Assembly: GCF_015752315.1 (NCBI RefSeq)
Contig: NZ_JADOVJ010000001.1
Coordinates: 3,030,501 to 3,094,500, forward strand
Direction of reading: 5' to 3'
DNA length: 64,000 bases
Source of the DNA: Nocardioides luteus
Lineage (GTDB): Bacteria; Actinomycetota; Actinomycetes; Propionibacteriales; Nocardioidaceae
A program made the position numbers and the translations under genes. The notes beneath the pieces were generated by a model that did not search any database, had not been told where the DNA came from, and saw only the letters and a list, made by a program, of their open reading frames with translations. Positions 24,837 through 33,910 of the stretch are shown here, one piece after another. Position 1 is the first letter of the stretch. Every line of letters starts with the position of its first letter.

Positions 24837-27206
24837 TCACGACTCCTCCTCGGCCGCGAGCACCGTCTGCGTCACGGCGACCACCGAGTCCGGGGTGACA
24901 CTGATGGAGTCGATCCCGAGTCCGACCAGGACACGGACGACCTCCGGATGGTCGGAGGGCGCCTGGCCGCAGATGCCGGAGTGGATGCCATTGCGCCGGC
25001 AGCCCTCGACGGCGAGGCCGATCATCCGCTGCACCGCCGGGTCGCGCTCGTCGTAGTCGAAGGCGACCAGCTCGCTGTCGCGGTCGACGCCGAGGGTGAG
25101 CTGGGTCAGGTCGTTGCTGCCGATGGAGAAGCCGTCGAACCGCTCGGCGAACTCGTCGACCAGGATGACGTTCGAGGGGATCTCGCACATGGCGTAGACC
25201 TTCAGCCCGTGCTCGCCGCGCCGCAGGCCGAGCTCGGCCATCCGCGCCAGCACGCGATCGGCCTCGTCGAGGCGGCGCACGAACGGCACCATCACGACGA
25301 CGTTGTCCAGACCCATCTGCTCCCGGACCCGGCGCAGCGCGGCGCACTCGAGGGCGAATCCCTCCGTGTAGGCGGGGTGCGCGTAGCGGGCGGCGCCGCG
25401 AAAGCCGAGCATCGGGTTCGCCTCGCCCGGCTCGAAGGCCGCGCCGCCGAGGAGGGTGGCGTACTCGTTGGTCTTGAAGTCGGAGAGCCGCACGACGACG
25501 GGCTTGGGATGGAAGGCGGCGGCGATGGTGCCGATGCCCTCGGCCAGCCTCTCGACGACGTACGCCGCACCGTCCCCGCCGACGAGACGCTCGACCTCGG
25601 CGCGCTCCCCGGCATCGGTGATGCGCTCGGGGTGGAGCGCGGCGAGCGGGTGCACGCGCACGTGCTCGGCGAGGATGAACTCCATCCGAGCCAGGCCGAC
25701 CCCGTCGTTGGGCAGGAAGGACGACTCGAACGCGATCCCGGGGTTGCCGAGGTTGAGCATGACGTGCGTCCGCGGGCGCGCCGTCAGCGCGGTCGCGACG
25801 TCGTTCGCGTGGAAGTCGGCCAGGCCGCGATAGACGTGGCCCTCGTCGCCCTCGGCGCAGGAGACGGTGATCTCCTCGCCCTCGGTGATCGTGCTGGTCG
25901 CGTCACCGGTGCCGACCACGGCCGGGATGCCCAGCTCGCGGGCGACGATGGCGGCGTGGCAGGTGCGGCCGCCGTGCTCGGTGACGACCGCGGAGGCGAT
26001 CTTCATCAGCGGTTCCCAGTCCGGGCTGGTGCTGGGCGCGACCAGCACGTCGCCGGAGGCGAAGCCGTCGTCGTCCCCGATCCCGCGGACGATCCGGGCA
26101 CGGCCCGCCGCGACCCTCGCACCGACGGCGCGGCCGGTGGTGATCAGGTCTCCGTGGGCCTCGACCACGTACCGGGTCGTCGCGGTCGGCCGTCGCCGGG
26201 CAGCGACCGTCTCGGGGCGTGCCTGGACGACGTACAGCAGGCCGTCGGTGCCGTCCTTTGCCCACTCGATGTCCATCGGCTTGTCGTAGTGGCGCTCGAT
26301 GGTCATCGCCGCGCCGGCCAGCTCGAGCACCTCCTCGTCGGTGAGGCAGAAGCGGCCGCGGTCCTCGGGCGGCGTGGGCTCGTTCCGCACCGGCTCCTCC
26401 AGCGCCGTCTCCCCCAGCACCATCCGCACCGCCTTGCTCCCCAGGCGGCGGCTCAGCACGGCACGGTGGCCGGCTGCGTACGTCGGTTTGTGCACGTAGA
26501 ACTCGTCGGGCTCGACCAGCCCCTGGACGACGTTCTCGCCGAGGCCGTAGGAGCCGGTCACGAAGACGACGTCGCGGAATCCCGACTCGGTGTCGAGCGT
26601 GAAGGAGACCCCGGAGCAGGCGAGGTCGGAGCGCACCATCTTCATCACCCCGACCGACAGCGCCACCGACAGCTGGTCGTAGCCGTGCCGGGCGCGGTAG
26701 TCGACGGCCCGGTCGGTGAAGATCGAGGCGAAGCAGCGGCGTACGGCGTCGAGCAGTGCCTCCTCGCCCTGGACGTCGAGGAACGTCTCGTGCTGCCCGG
26801 CGAAGCTCGCGTCCGGCAGGTCCTCGGCCGTGGCCGAGGACCTGACCGCGAGCGCGACGTCGCTGCCGTACTCCTCGCGAAGGGCCTGGTAACCCGTCCG
26901 GATCTCGTCGACCAGGTCGGCAGGCAGCTCCGCGGAGAGCAGCAGCCTGCGTGCCCGGGCGGCGTGCTCGGCGAGGTTCTCGCGGTCGTCGACGTCGAGG
27001 TCGGCGAAGACGGTCGCGAGGGCCGAGTCGATGCCCGCGGCACTCAGGAAGCGGCGATAGCCGTCGGCCGTGACGGCGAACCCGTCGGGCACGCGGATGT
27101 CGCGGTCGTGGAGGCGGCGATACATCTCACCGAGAGAGGCGTTCTTGCCGCCGACCAGGGGCACGTCGTCGATGCCGATCTCGCCGAAGGTGCGTAGGTA
27201 GCTCAT
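24837..27206 (-). CDS. ppsA: phosphoenolpyruvate synthase
   Basis: A 789-residue enzyme, the usual length for PEP synthase (pyruvate + ATP + water to PEP + AMP + phosphate). The N-terminal ATP-grasp domain has VPLVGGKNASLGEM and SSATAEDLPDASFAGQHETFL; the phospho-histidine is in the central domain motif GGRTCHAAIVARELGIPAVVG; the C-terminal TIM barrel holds MLGFRGAARY, SIGSNDLTQLTLGVDRDSE and the catalytic Cys of SGICGQAPSD. No accessory PPDK domain was seen. It starts 10 bp after the DoxX-like gene, in the operon driven from the box pair at 27880-27917. A role in keeping PEP pools during hypoxia is inferred. Confidence 0.95.
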   Translation of the reverse strand: MSYLRTFGEIGIDDVPLVGGKNASLGEMYRRLHDRDIRVPDGFAVTADGYRRFLSAAGIDSALATVFADLDVDDRENLAEHAARARRLLLSAELPADLVDEIRTGYQALREEYGSDVALAVRSSATAEDLPDASFAGQHETFLDVQGEEALLDAVRRCFASIFTDRAVDYRARHGYDQLSVALSVGVMKMVRSDLACSGVSFTLDTESGFRDVVFVTGSYGLGENVVQGLVEPDEFYVHKPTYAAGHRAVLSRRLGSKAVRMVLGETALEEPVRNEPTPPEDRGRFCLTDEEVLELAGAAMTIERHYDKPMDIEWAKDGTDGLLYVVQARPETVAARRRPTATTRYVVEAHGDLITTGRAVGARVAAGRARIVRGIGDDDGFASGDVLVAPSTSPDWEPLMKIASAVVTEHGGRTCHAAIVARELGIPAVVGTGDATSTITEGEEITVSCAEGDEGHVYRGLADFHANDVATALTARPRTHVMLNLGNPGIAFESSFLPNDGVGLARMEFILAEHVRVHPLAALHPERITDAGERAEVERLVGGDGAAYVVERLAEGIGTIAAAFHPKPVVVRLSDFKTNEYATLLGGAAFEPGEANPMLGFRGAARYAHPAYTEGFALECAALRRVREQMGLDNVVVMVPFVRRLDEADRVLARMAELGLRRGEHGLKVYAMCEIPSNVILVDEFAERFDGFSIGSNDLTQLTLGVDRDSELVAFDYDERDPAVQRMIGLAVEGCRRNGIHSGICGQAPSDHPEVVRVLVGLGIDSISVTPDSVVAVTQTVLAAEEES

Positions 27207-27216
27207 GACCCTGCCG

Positions 27217-27804
27217 TCACCGCAGCCACGGGTGGTGCATGACGACCGGCATCCGTGCCCACTGCTTGCCGAAGCCCCAGGTGTCACCGGCGTACGTCAT
27301 GGCCAGGACGCCCACGGTGAGCGCACCGAGCAGGTGGTCGTCGATGATCGGGTTGTTGTCGAGCGGGAAGCTCGCGAACCACATCAGCACGTACATCGCC
27401 GCGCCGGCGATGGCGCCGACCCGCATCCCGATGCCGAACGTGAGGGTGAGCCCGACGCCGAGCAGGCCGAGCATGAACAGCCCGTCGACCCACCACTGAC
27501 CGGCCATGTCGTTCCACATGCCCTGCAGCCAGTTGTTCTCGGGCACGTTGGACAGGAAGCCGTCGGTGGGGCTGCCGCCGTTGACCCAGGCCGCATCCTT
27601 GGCGAAGAAGTCGATGCCCGTGCGGGTCCCGGCCTCGTTGGTGATCGCACCGGTGTGGAAGCCCAGCGCGAGCAGCTTGTCGAAGAAGGCCCACAGGAAC
27701 GTGAGCCCGAAGGCGATCCGCAGCGCCGCGAGCAGCCGCGCGGCGGGCATCGGGAAGTGCCCGGGCAGCGTCGTCGTGGAGCCGGGTGTGGAGATTGAGG
27801 TCAT
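27217..27804 (-). CDS. DoxX/DoxD-like membrane protein
   Basis: A 195-residue membrane protein with four hydrophobic segments: LLAALRIAFGLTFLWAFFDKLLALGF (about 22-47), GLFMLGLLGVGLTLTFGI, MRVGAIAGAAMYVLMWFASF and DHLLGALTVGVLAMTYAG. The first helix with its FDKL and a large periplasmic loop (GTRTGIDFFAKDAAWVNGG) resemble thiosulfate:quinone oxidoreductase DoxD relatives. The reaction is not proved. GGAGG precedes ATG 27804. First gene of an operon with ppsA. Confidence 0.82.
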   Translation of the reverse strand: MTSISTPGSTTTLPGHFPMPAARLLAALRIAFGLTFLWAFFDKLLALGFHTGAITNEAGTRTGIDFFAKDAAWVNGGSPTDGFLSNVPENNWLQGMWNDMAGQWWVDGLFMLGLLGVGLTLTFGIGMRVGAIAGAAMYVLMWFASFPLDNNPIIDDHLLGALTVGVLAMTYAGDTWGFGKQWARMPVVMHHPWLR

Positions 27805-27849
27805 GATTCCTCCAACGGTCTCGCCGGCCCGTCTTGGCCGGACACCTCC

Positions 27850-27917
27850 AGCCAACCGCCGACGATGCCGTCGCGGCGAGGGAACGGGGTCCGCGCGAAG
27901 CGGGCCCTTCGTCCCCG
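27850..27917 (-). promoter_or_regulatory. paired DosR-type boxes and conserved -10-like TTGGCT (doxX-ppsA promoter)
   Basis: Plus-strand box 1 is CGGGCCCTTCGTCCCCG (27901-27917) and box 2 GGGAACGGGGTCC (27880-27892), with centres 22 bp apart. TTGGCT on the minus strand (27855-27850) lies 24 bp after box 2. The same layout recurs at 49785-49853 and 60762-60828. Confidence 0.65.
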
Positions 27918-27945
27918 CAGCGTCAGGACGGTCGACCGTCAGGCC

Positions 27946-28890
27946 TCACGAGCCGGTCACCTCCGCCGGCTGTGACCCCGACAGCTCGTCCGCCTCCACG
28001 ATGTCGAGCACCGGAGGCAGCACCTCGACAGGACAGCGGCTCACTCGCAGCAGCGCCCGGCCGGTGCTCCCGAGGCGACCCGCGGGGAAAGCGTGCCGGC
28101 GGCGGCCGATGACCAGCAGGTCGGACTCGGCCGCCGCGGCGGCGATCACCTGCGCCGGCTGCCCCTGGCGCACCTCGATGCGTACCTCGACCAGCGCCGC
28201 AGGCGCAGACCGATGACGTCGGGCCCGTTCGAGCGTGTCCTCGAGCTCGTGCCGCAGCGCGGCATCCCACTCGGCCAGGTCGCGCTGCGAGAGCGACAGG
28301 CCGTCGTACGGGGTGGGCACCTGCCAGACGTGCAGGATGACCAGCTCGGCGCCGCGATCGGCCGCTTCGCTCATCGCACGGGCGACCAGCCCGGCGGCGT
28401 CGTCGCAGTCCTTGACCGCGACGACGACACGGTCGGCGCCGGCGCCCGCGGGCCACGGCTCCGGGACGACGGCGACCGCCACCGGGGCGTACCCGGCGAC
28501 CCGGTTGACCACGGAGCCCGTGAAGATCCGCTCCAGGGCGGAGTGGTGGTGGCCGCCCAGCACGACGAGCCGCGTCGCGGCCGCCATCTGCACGAGCCCG
28601 TCGGCGGCGTCACCCCGCACGAGCGTCGAGGTGACGCGGTCGGCCGGCGCCAGCGTCATCGCCTCCTTCACCGCCCTCTCCAGCAGCCCTGCCCCGAGCT
28701 CACGGTCGTGGCCGACGGGCGTCGGCGCGATGTACGGGTAGACGACGCCGGGGACGGTCGGAGGCGGCGCTACGTGGACCAGCCACAGCTCGTCTCCGCT
28801 GCGTTCGGCGTCGGCCGCCGCGTATCTGAGCGCCGCCCGACCACCCTCCCCACCGTCGATACCGACCAGGATCCGTGCTGTCTCGGACAT
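27946..28890 (-). CDS. tandem universal stress protein
   Basis: A 314-residue double UspA protein. Domain 1 starts RILVGIDGGEGGRAALRYAAADAERSGDELWLVHVA; domain 2 starts RVVVAVKDCDDAAGLVARAMSEAADRGAELVILHVW. The nucleotide loops are LGGHHHSALERIFTGSV and IGRRRHAFPAGRLGSTGRALL, so the second Gly is replaced in both. GGAGGAGG stands before ATG 28890. It is close in sequence to the USP at 32915-33865 (same GIDGGEGGRAA, HAF/HSFP-GRLGSTGRALL and SRCPVE motifs), suggesting a local duplication. Driven by the box at 28984. Confidence 0.9.
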   Translation of the reverse strand: MSETARILVGIDGGEGGRAALRYAAADAERSGDELWLVHVAPPPTVPGVVYPYIAPTPVGHDRELGAGLLERAVKEAMTLAPADRVTSTLVRGDAADGLVQMAAATRLVVLGGHHHSALERIFTGSVVNRVAGYAPVAVAVVPEPWPAGAGADRVVVAVKDCDDAAGLVARAMSEAADRGAELVILHVWQVPTPYDGLSLSQRDLAEWDAALRHELEDTLERARRHRSAPAALVEVRIEVRQGQPAQVIAAAAAESDLLVIGRRRHAFPAGRLGSTGRALLRVSRCPVEVLPPVLDIVEADELSGSQPAEVTGS

Positions 28891-29289
28891 GTCCTCCTCC
28901 TTCGGCACGGACACCCCTGGCCCGGCCCGCTCCGACTCTCACGGGGACGGCGGGGCCGAGGACAGGGGCATCGGTGCTGATCTCCGGGACCTTGGTCCAC
29001 GCCGGCCGAGCTCGGAGACCCGGAAGCCGATCCGACCCGAGCAGGTGCCATCCGCTCGATCAACGAACTGCCTGGTGGGGGCTGATGCGTGATCCTCCCC
29101 CACCAGGCGTCTTCCCCGGCTCCCGCCCACCCCCATGTGGCGGGCTCCCGGAGGCTCTTCGCAGCCCGGCGGTCGAGTCCGACCTCCTCCGGATCATGCT
29201 CTCGGACCTCTCCAGCCAACCTTCACCGGCCGTTCCCCCGGAGAGGCCATGGTCCGGAGATGTCGGGATCAAGGTCCATGACCACGCCC
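28891..29289. other. 399-bp intergenic region with DosR-type promoter
   Basis: No convincing gene is seen here. The left part is the promoter of the USP gene at 28890. The right part (29005-29289) is GC-rich with no open frame of natural composition; it holds the 3' flank of the USP at 29290 and may contain its terminator, but no strong hairpin was picked out. Confidence 0.5.
28935..29001 (-). promoter_or_regulatory. DosR-type boxes upstream of USP (28890)
   Basis: Box 1 CCGGGACCTTGGTCCACG (28984-29001) is a nearly perfect palindrome. A second, weaker box GGACAGGGGCATC lies at 28960-28972. ACTCTC at 28935-28940 reads GAGAGT on the minus strand, the -10-like element also found before the USP at 33865 and the gene at 30967. 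Confidence 0.7.
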
Positions 29290-30237
29290 TCAACGGTCGC
29301 GGCCGGTGGGCGCGGCGGGACAGGGCACCACGGCGACCGGCACCTCGGCCTGGTGGATCACTTCGCGCGCGACCGGTCCGAGACCCCAGGTGCCTCGCCC
29401 GTCGTGGCGCCTTCCGAGCACGATCAGCTGCGCGCCGATGGACCTCGCCAGGATGATGCCGGCGGCACGGCCCCGGTCGCGTTCGATCGTGACCCGAACC
29501 GCTGGATACTCCTCACGCAACGGCTTGATCACGGATTCCAGGTCCATGCTGCTGTGCTCCTGACCGTCGCGCACCAATGGTGCGTTGACGGTCGGGTCCC
29601 AGATGAGCACCGGACGAAGGTTGACCGCGTGCAGCACCACCAGCTCGACCCGGTCGCGCCGGGCCCGTTCGAAAGCCGCGCGCAGCACCGGCTCGTAGTG
29701 GCTGTCCGGGTCGACACCCACGACGACCGGCTCCTCCACGTGCTCCGCGGGACGCCACCCCGGTGGTACGACCACCACCGTCCCGAGCGAGCGTCCGGCG
29801 ACCCTCATCGCCGTCGACCCGACCAGCAGCCGGCGACCACCCCCGAGGCCGCGTTTGCCGACGACGAGCAGATCCTCCACGTCGGCGTACCCGAGCAACG
29901 CCGGCACGGGGTGGTCGAACTCGATGAGCGACACGGTCCTCATGCCGGGGTGCTCGGCCTCCACCTGCCGCTCGATCTCGCCCAGCACGGACCAGTGACG
30001 CCCGTCCAGGGCGTCCTCCTCGTGTCGCACCAGATGCTGAACGGCACCGACCGGTACGAGCGGCCGGCCTGCGGCGGCCGCTTCGGCGATGGCATAGGCC
30101 ACCGCGGCCCGGTTGGGCTCGGAGCCGTCCACGCCGACCACGACCCTGGGTTCGAGCGGCGGTATCGGACGGGTCGGTCGGTCCATGGGGTCTTGGCCCG
30201 CCACGGTTGGCGAGCCAGGACTCGAGGTTGCGGTCAT
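29290..30237 (-). CDS. tandem universal stress protein
   Basis: A 315-residue double UspA protein with a Pro-rich N-terminal extension (~28 residues). Domain 1 begins RVVVGVDGSEPNRAAVAYAIAEAAAAGRPLVPVGAV and has the canonical ATP loop GKRGLGGGRRLLVGS; domain 2 begins PVVVGVDPDSHYEPVLRAAFERARRDRVELVVLHAV with LGRRHDGRGTWGLGPVAREV. A short ATP-binding signalling or protection role is assumed for the family. ATG 30237 follows GGAGGGG. It lies 10 bp downstream of the membrane protein gene at 30248, in one operon served by the box at 31024. Confidence 0.9.
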   Translation of the reverse strand: MTATSSPGSPTVAGQDPMDRPTRPIPPLEPRVVVGVDGSEPNRAAVAYAIAEAAAAGRPLVPVGAVQHLVRHEEDALDGRHWSVLGEIERQVEAEHPGMRTVSLIEFDHPVPALLGYADVEDLLVVGKRGLGGGRRLLVGSTAMRVAGRSLGTVVVVPPGWRPAEHVEEPVVVGVDPDSHYEPVLRAAFERARRDRVELVVLHAVNLRPVLIWDPTVNAPLVRDGQEHSSMDLESVIKPLREEYPAVRVTIERDRGRAAGIILARSIGAQLIVLGRRHDGRGTWGLGPVAREVIHQAEVPVAVVPCPAAPTGRDR

Positions 30238-30247
30238 ATCCCCTCCA

Positions 30248-30967
30248 TCAAGAGATCGGGTCGTCGCTCCAGTGGCTCAAGTGCGCGCCTCGACGCTGTC
30301 GGGGCGGTACGCCCCTGAGGTAGCGATCCGGCCAGCCTGCCGCGCGGGCACCCGAGCGGAACCACGCCTCCAGCCCCGGTGCGTCGCGGCGCCCGAGCTC
30401 GTCGAGGAGCACCTCTCTGATCTGCACGGCCCGCAGCTTCTCGCCCGGGTCGGCAGCCCGGTCGAGGGCGACGTAGCTCGAGCGCCAGGCCATGCACAGG
30501 TCCGAGTCGGTCACCTCGTCGGTGACCTCCAGGACGGCCTCGGCCGGGTCCACGATCCACGGGCCGATCACTGCTGTCGACGAGACGCTGCTACCGGCCC
30601 GGGCGCGCCGCCCGAACGGACGTGTGGTCCTCCCCGGCTGGTTCTCCCGGATACGTCGGTCGAGCCATCCCGCCTCCCAGGCCGCAGCCAGCCCCGTCGC
30701 CGTGACCAGCAGGCCGGTCACGAATCCGAGCGCCAGGACGAGTCCCCCGGCGGCCAGCGGGACCGTCGGCCACGGCAGGCTCCTCAGGAGCACCACACGC
30801 CACTGGATCGGATGCTTCTCGGGCCACTGACACACCCACAGCGCCACCGCGACCAGCCAACCCGCCAGCCACCAGGCGACCGTCGCCGCCACCGACCACG
30901 ACATGAGCGCGACCAGACCACAAACGCCGACCATGCCGGCCACCACGCACCAGATCCAACGTCTCAT
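30248..30967 (-). CDS. membrane protein of unknown function
   Basis: A 239-residue protein with three to four hydrophobic segments in the first 100 residues (WIWCVVAGMVGVCGLVALM; ATVAWWLAGWLVAVALWVC; TVPLAAGGLVLALGFVTGLLVTATGLAAAWEAG) and a soluble C-terminal half (RRAR...VLEVTDEVTDSDLCMAWRSSYVALDR). No family recognised. ATG 30967 has no near Shine-Dalgarno sequence; a GAGAGT hexamer sits seven bases upstream, so a leaderless start is possible. It is first in the operon with the USP at 29290. Confidence 0.75.
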   Translation of the reverse strand: MRRWIWCVVAGMVGVCGLVALMSWSVAATVAWWLAGWLVAVALWVCQWPEKHPIQWRVVLLRSLPWPTVPLAAGGLVLALGFVTGLLVTATGLAAAWEAGWLDRRIRENQPGRTTRPFGRRARAGSSVSSTAVIGPWIVDPAEAVLEVTDEVTDSDLCMAWRSSYVALDRAADPGEKLRAVQIREVLLDELGRRDAPGLEAWFRSGARAAGWPDRYLRGVPPRQRRGAHLSHWSDDPIS

Positions 30968-30974
30968 GAGAGCC

Positions 30975-31042
30975 ACTCTCCACAGCGGCGCGATCCGCGC
31001 GAAGGGGCGACGATCCCCTCGGCGTGGGACCAAGGCCCCGAC
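30975..31042. promoter_or_regulatory. DosR-type boxes between divergent membrane-protein operons
   Basis: Box 1 GTGGGACCAAGGCCCCGAC (31024-31042) and box 2 GGGGCGACGATCCCC (31004-31018), centres 21 bp apart, lie between the gene starting at 30967 (minus) and the SHOCT gene at 31129 (plus). ACTCTC at 30975-30980 is the GAGAGT element for the minus-strand gene. Confidence 0.65.
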
Positions 31043-31128
31043 TCCCCCAGCCGTTGGCCACTCGCCGCACCGGACGGCTCGGGCGCACTGTCGAGGCGTA
31101 CACACAGCCATGCTCCGTGGAGGTCACG

Positions 31129-31392
31129 ATGATGTACTGGTACGGCTCGGGGATGAACGGCTGGGGCTACGCCCTGATGACCATCAGCATGGTCCTGTTC
31201 TGGGGACTGGTCATCACGACCGCGGTCGTGCTCGGGCGCAGGCTGCTCCGCGAGGACCGGCCGATCGGCGGAGGCCCGATCACCCCGGAGGACGTCCTCG
31301 CCATGCGGCTGGCTCGCGGCGAGATCGATGAGGACGACTACGAGCGGCGGATGACGGTGCTGAGGACACGCGAGATCACCGGACCGCGCTGA
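31129..31392 (+). CDS. small membrane protein with SHOCT domain
   Basis: An 87-residue protein: one transmembrane helix (about residues 12-36, WGYALMTISMVLFWGLVITTAVVLG) and a C-terminal SHOCT motif (about 51-78, ITPEDVLAMRLARGEIDEDDYERRMTVL). SHOCT segments are short oligomerisation-type helices found at protein ends; this one should face the cytoplasm. ATG 31129, with a second ATG directly after, follows GGAGG. It lies upstream of the SDR gene in the same direction, 50 bp away, and next to a DosR-type box. Confidence 0.87.
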   Translation: MMYWYGSGMNGWGYALMTISMVLFWGLVITTAVVLGRRLLREDRPIGGGPITPEDVLAMRLARGEIDEDDYERRMTVLRTREITGPR

Positions 31393-31442
31393 CCACGCTG
31401 ACCACGCAGAGAGCTGATCGATACCCACAGAGGGAGTGCACG

Positions 31443-32258
31443 ATGAAGCAGGAGCTGCGACCGATCGACGACCTGATCGCCCTGACGGGCAAGGCCGCCA
31501 TCGTCACCGGTGGTGCGATGGGGATCGGCCTCGGGATCGCCTACCGGCTCGCCGAGGCGGGCGCACGGGTGGCGGTGGCGGACATCGAGGAGGACGCCGC
31601 CGCGTCGGCTGCGAAACAGCTGGTCGCCGACGGCTTCGAGGCCATGCCCGTGGCCGTCGACGTCTCCGATGAGACGAGCGTCCGGCAGATGGTCGACACC
31701 GTGATCGAGGCCTACGATGCGATCGACATCCTCATCAACAACGCCGGGATCTATCCCAACATCCTGGTCATGAACATGACGCCCGACGACTTCCGGCGGG
31801 TGCTCGACATCAACCTGAACGGCGTGTTCCTGTGCACGAAGCTGGTGGCCGAGCGGATGATCGAGCGCGGGCAGGGCGGCCGGATCATCAACGTCACCTC
31901 CATCGACGCCCTGCACCCGTCCTCCGCCGGACTCGCCCACTACGACGCCTCGAAGCACGGCGAGTGGGGCTTCACGAAGAACGTCGCTCTCGAGCTCGCC
32001 CCCCACGGCATCTGGGTGAACGCGATCGCTCCCGGCGGTATCACCACCCCCGGCGTCAGGCATGCGCAGGAGGGCGCGCAGCTGCCCACAGGCGTCGACA
32101 TGGCGGAGCTGATCGAGCGGTTCACCGCCCGGATCCCGATGGGCCGCTTCGGAGAGCCGGACGACATCGGACGCGCCGCGCTCTTCCTCGCCTCCGACCT
32201 GTCCTCCTACATGACCGGCACGCAGATCGTGGTGGACGGCGGCGTACTCCTGTCCTGA
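31443..32258 (+). CDS. short-chain dehydrogenase/reductase
   Basis: A 271-residue classical SDR. Cofactor loop TGGAMGIGLGIA (residues ~23-34), VAVADIEEDAA suggesting NAD preference (Asp after beta-2), NNAG at ~97, catalytic Ser in NVTSIDAL and the Y-x3-K pair in YDASKHGEWGF, and C-terminal GGVLLS. Length and motifs fit the 3-oxoacyl/alcohol dehydrogenase group; the substrate is unknown. Shine-Dalgarno sequence GAGGGAG before ATG 31443. Probably cotranscribed with the SHOCT protein gene from the box at 31024. Confidence 0.92.
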   Translation: MKQELRPIDDLIALTGKAAIVTGGAMGIGLGIAYRLAEAGARVAVADIEEDAAASAAKQLVADGFEAMPVAVDVSDETSVRQMVDTVIEAYDAIDILINNAGIYPNILVMNMTPDDFRRVLDINLNGVFLCTKLVAERMIERGQGGRIINVTSIDALHPSSAGLAHYDASKHGEWGFTKNVALELAPHGIWVNAIAPGGITTPGVRHAQEGAQLPTGVDMAELIERFTARIPMGRFGEPDDIGRAALFLASDLSSYMTGTQIVVDGGVLLS

Positions 32259-32270
32259 CGGGCCGATGGC

Positions 32271-32882
32271 TCACCGTCGAGCCGCCTCCACGGGCCGGGA
32301 CAGCAGCCGGACCAGCCACCATCCGGTCAGCGCTGCCTGGACGAACGCCATCACGAGTCCGGCACCGACCCCGATCAGGACGGTGACCCAGAGCCGCTGC
32401 CCCTCGTGCCACAGCGGGGTGGCGATGGCGAGGAACGCGCCGAGCGCCAGGAGCCATGCGACCGCGGTCACCGGAGCCCAGCTGGCGGCGTGCGGCACGT
32501 GGTGGCGCAGCTCGAGCCACTGCGCAGCGCCGATCGAGAGCACGAGGAGCAGCCCGCAGAGGATCGGTAGGACCACCTGCATCCAGCCCGACGTGGTCGC
32601 GGTGAGTGCACTGGCCGTGCCGAGCAGGTACGCCACCACGGCTGCGCCCGAGGTGAGCATCACCCAGCGGTGCCCGCGCACGCCGGGCAGCACGCCCCGG
32701 AGCACGACCGACTGCGCCCAGCCGAGGACGGCGCCCTCGACCGCGCCGGCGCCGAGCAACGCCGGCAGGCCGACGTACCAGGGCCGGTCCACCATCGTGG
32801 TGCCGACGGCGACGGGAACGAGGAAGCCCACGCTCTCCGCCATCGTGACCGCGGTCGTCCAACGGACGAGCAAGGTCGCCAT
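32271..32882 (-). CDS. six-TM membrane protein, unknown function
   Basis: A 203-residue polytopic membrane protein: about six hydrophobic segments, with few charges and a conserved-looking WAQSVVLRGVLPGVRGHRWVMLTSGAAVVAYLLGTA core, also seen in families of small actinobacterial membrane proteins without function. GGAGGCGGCG precedes ATG 32882. It starts 32 bp after the USP gene at 32915 and so is probably read from the same DosR-box promoter. Convergent with the SDR gene (12 bp between). Confidence 0.8.
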   Translation of the reverse strand: MATLLVRWTTAVTMAESVGFLVPVAVGTTMVDRPWYVGLPALLGAGAVEGAVLGWAQSVVLRGVLPGVRGHRWVMLTSGAAVVAYLLGTASALTATTSGWMQVVLPILCGLLLVLSIGAAQWLELRHHVPHAASWAPVTAVAWLLALGAFLAIATPLWHEGQRLWVTVLIGVGAGLVMAFVQAALTGWWLVRLLSRPVEAARR

Positions 32883-32914
32883 CGCCGCCTCCGTCGTCCT
32901 CCGGTCCCCGGATC

Positions 32915-33865
32915 TCAGAATGCGTGCGTCTCCTCGGCCTTCTCGATCCGGCCCTCGTGCTCGAGGACGAGGTCCTCGACGGTGATGAGGTCAGGAACGG
33001 GAGGGTGGATCTCGACCGGGCAGCGGCTCTCGCGGAGCAGCGCACGACCCGTGCTGCCCAGGCGACCCAGCGGGAAGGAGTGGCGACGGCGGCCGATGAC
33101 CAGGAGATCGGCGTTCGCTGCCTCGTCGACGATCACCCGAGCAGGCTGGCCGTGGCGGATGTCGATGCGTACGTCCACCCCGGACGCGCGCGGCACGCGC
33201 CGGCGGGCTCGGCCGAGTCCCTCGTCGAGGGCGCGCCGGGCTGCCTTCTCCCAGCCGGTCACGTCCAGGTGCGACAGCGTCATGTCGTCATAGACCGTGT
33301 CCAGCTGCCAGGCGTGGATCACGACCAGCTCCGCGTCGCGGTCGGCCGCGTGCCTGAGGCCCTGAGCGATCAGTCCGGCCGAGCTCTCGCAGTCCTTGAC
33401 CGCGACCACGACCCGGCGAGCGGGTTCCTCCCCCGACCAGTCGCTCGGAACCACGACGACCGGGACCGGCGCGTGGCCCGCGACCCGGTGGGTGATCGAG
33501 CCCGTCACGATGTGTTCCAGGCGGTGTCCGCGGTCGTCGCCGAGCACCACCAGGCGTGCCTTCGCGGCGGCGTGGACGAGTCCGGGGACGGTCCTCCCCT
33601 CCAGGAGGGTCCCGCTGACATGATCGGCCCCCACGTAGGCGCCGGCCTCGTCCGCTGCCTTCCGCAGCACCTGCATCCCGGAGTTTCGGCTGTCCTGCGA
33701 GAGCCACGGGTAGGGATGGACCACGTCGGCGGGCTCGCTCAGGGTCACGTGCATGAGCCAGAGGTCGGCGTCGTCGAGACCGGCCTCGGCCGCGGCGTAG
33801 GCGATCGCCGCCCGTCCGCCCTCTCCCCCGTCGATCCCGACCAGGATCCGGTTGTTCTCGGACAT
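32915..33865 (-). CDS. tandem universal stress protein
   Basis: A 316-residue double UspA protein. Domain 1 starts RILVGIDGGEGGRAAIAYAAAEAGLDDADLWLMHVT; domain 2 RVVVAVKDCESSAGLIAQGLRHAADRDAELVVIHAW. Loops: LGDDRGHRLEHIVTGSI and IGRRRHSFPLGRLGSTGRALL. It is the closest relative in this window of the USP at 27946-28890. Shine-Dalgarno sequence GGAGGAG before ATG 33865. The promoter upstream holds two DosR-type boxes and a GAGAGT element, strongly suggesting DevR control. Confidence 0.9.
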   Translation of the reverse strand: MSENNRILVGIDGGEGGRAAIAYAAAEAGLDDADLWLMHVTLSEPADVVHPYPWLSQDSRNSGMQVLRKAADEAGAYVGADHVSGTLLEGRTVPGLVHAAAKARLVVLGDDRGHRLEHIVTGSITHRVAGHAPVPVVVVPSDWSGEEPARRVVVAVKDCESSAGLIAQGLRHAADRDAELVVIHAWQLDTVYDDMTLSHLDVTGWEKAARRALDEGLGRARRRVPRASGVDVRIDIRHGQPARVIVDEAANADLLVIGRRRHSFPLGRLGSTGRALLRESRCPVEIHPPVPDLITVEDLVLEHEGRIEKAEETHAF

Positions 33866-33910
33866 GTCGTCTCCTCCTGGGCGCGGCACGTCCGGCCGCT
33901 CCCAGGGTCC

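Noticed and set aside
24948..27197. 749-residue open frame on the plus strand
   Set aside because: Antisense to PEP synthase, which has every family motif; shadow only.
29005..29289. Small genes in the long gap after the USP promoter
   Set aside because: Short frames on both strands are Arg/Pro/Ser-rich, lack Shine-Dalgarno sequences and resemble shadows.
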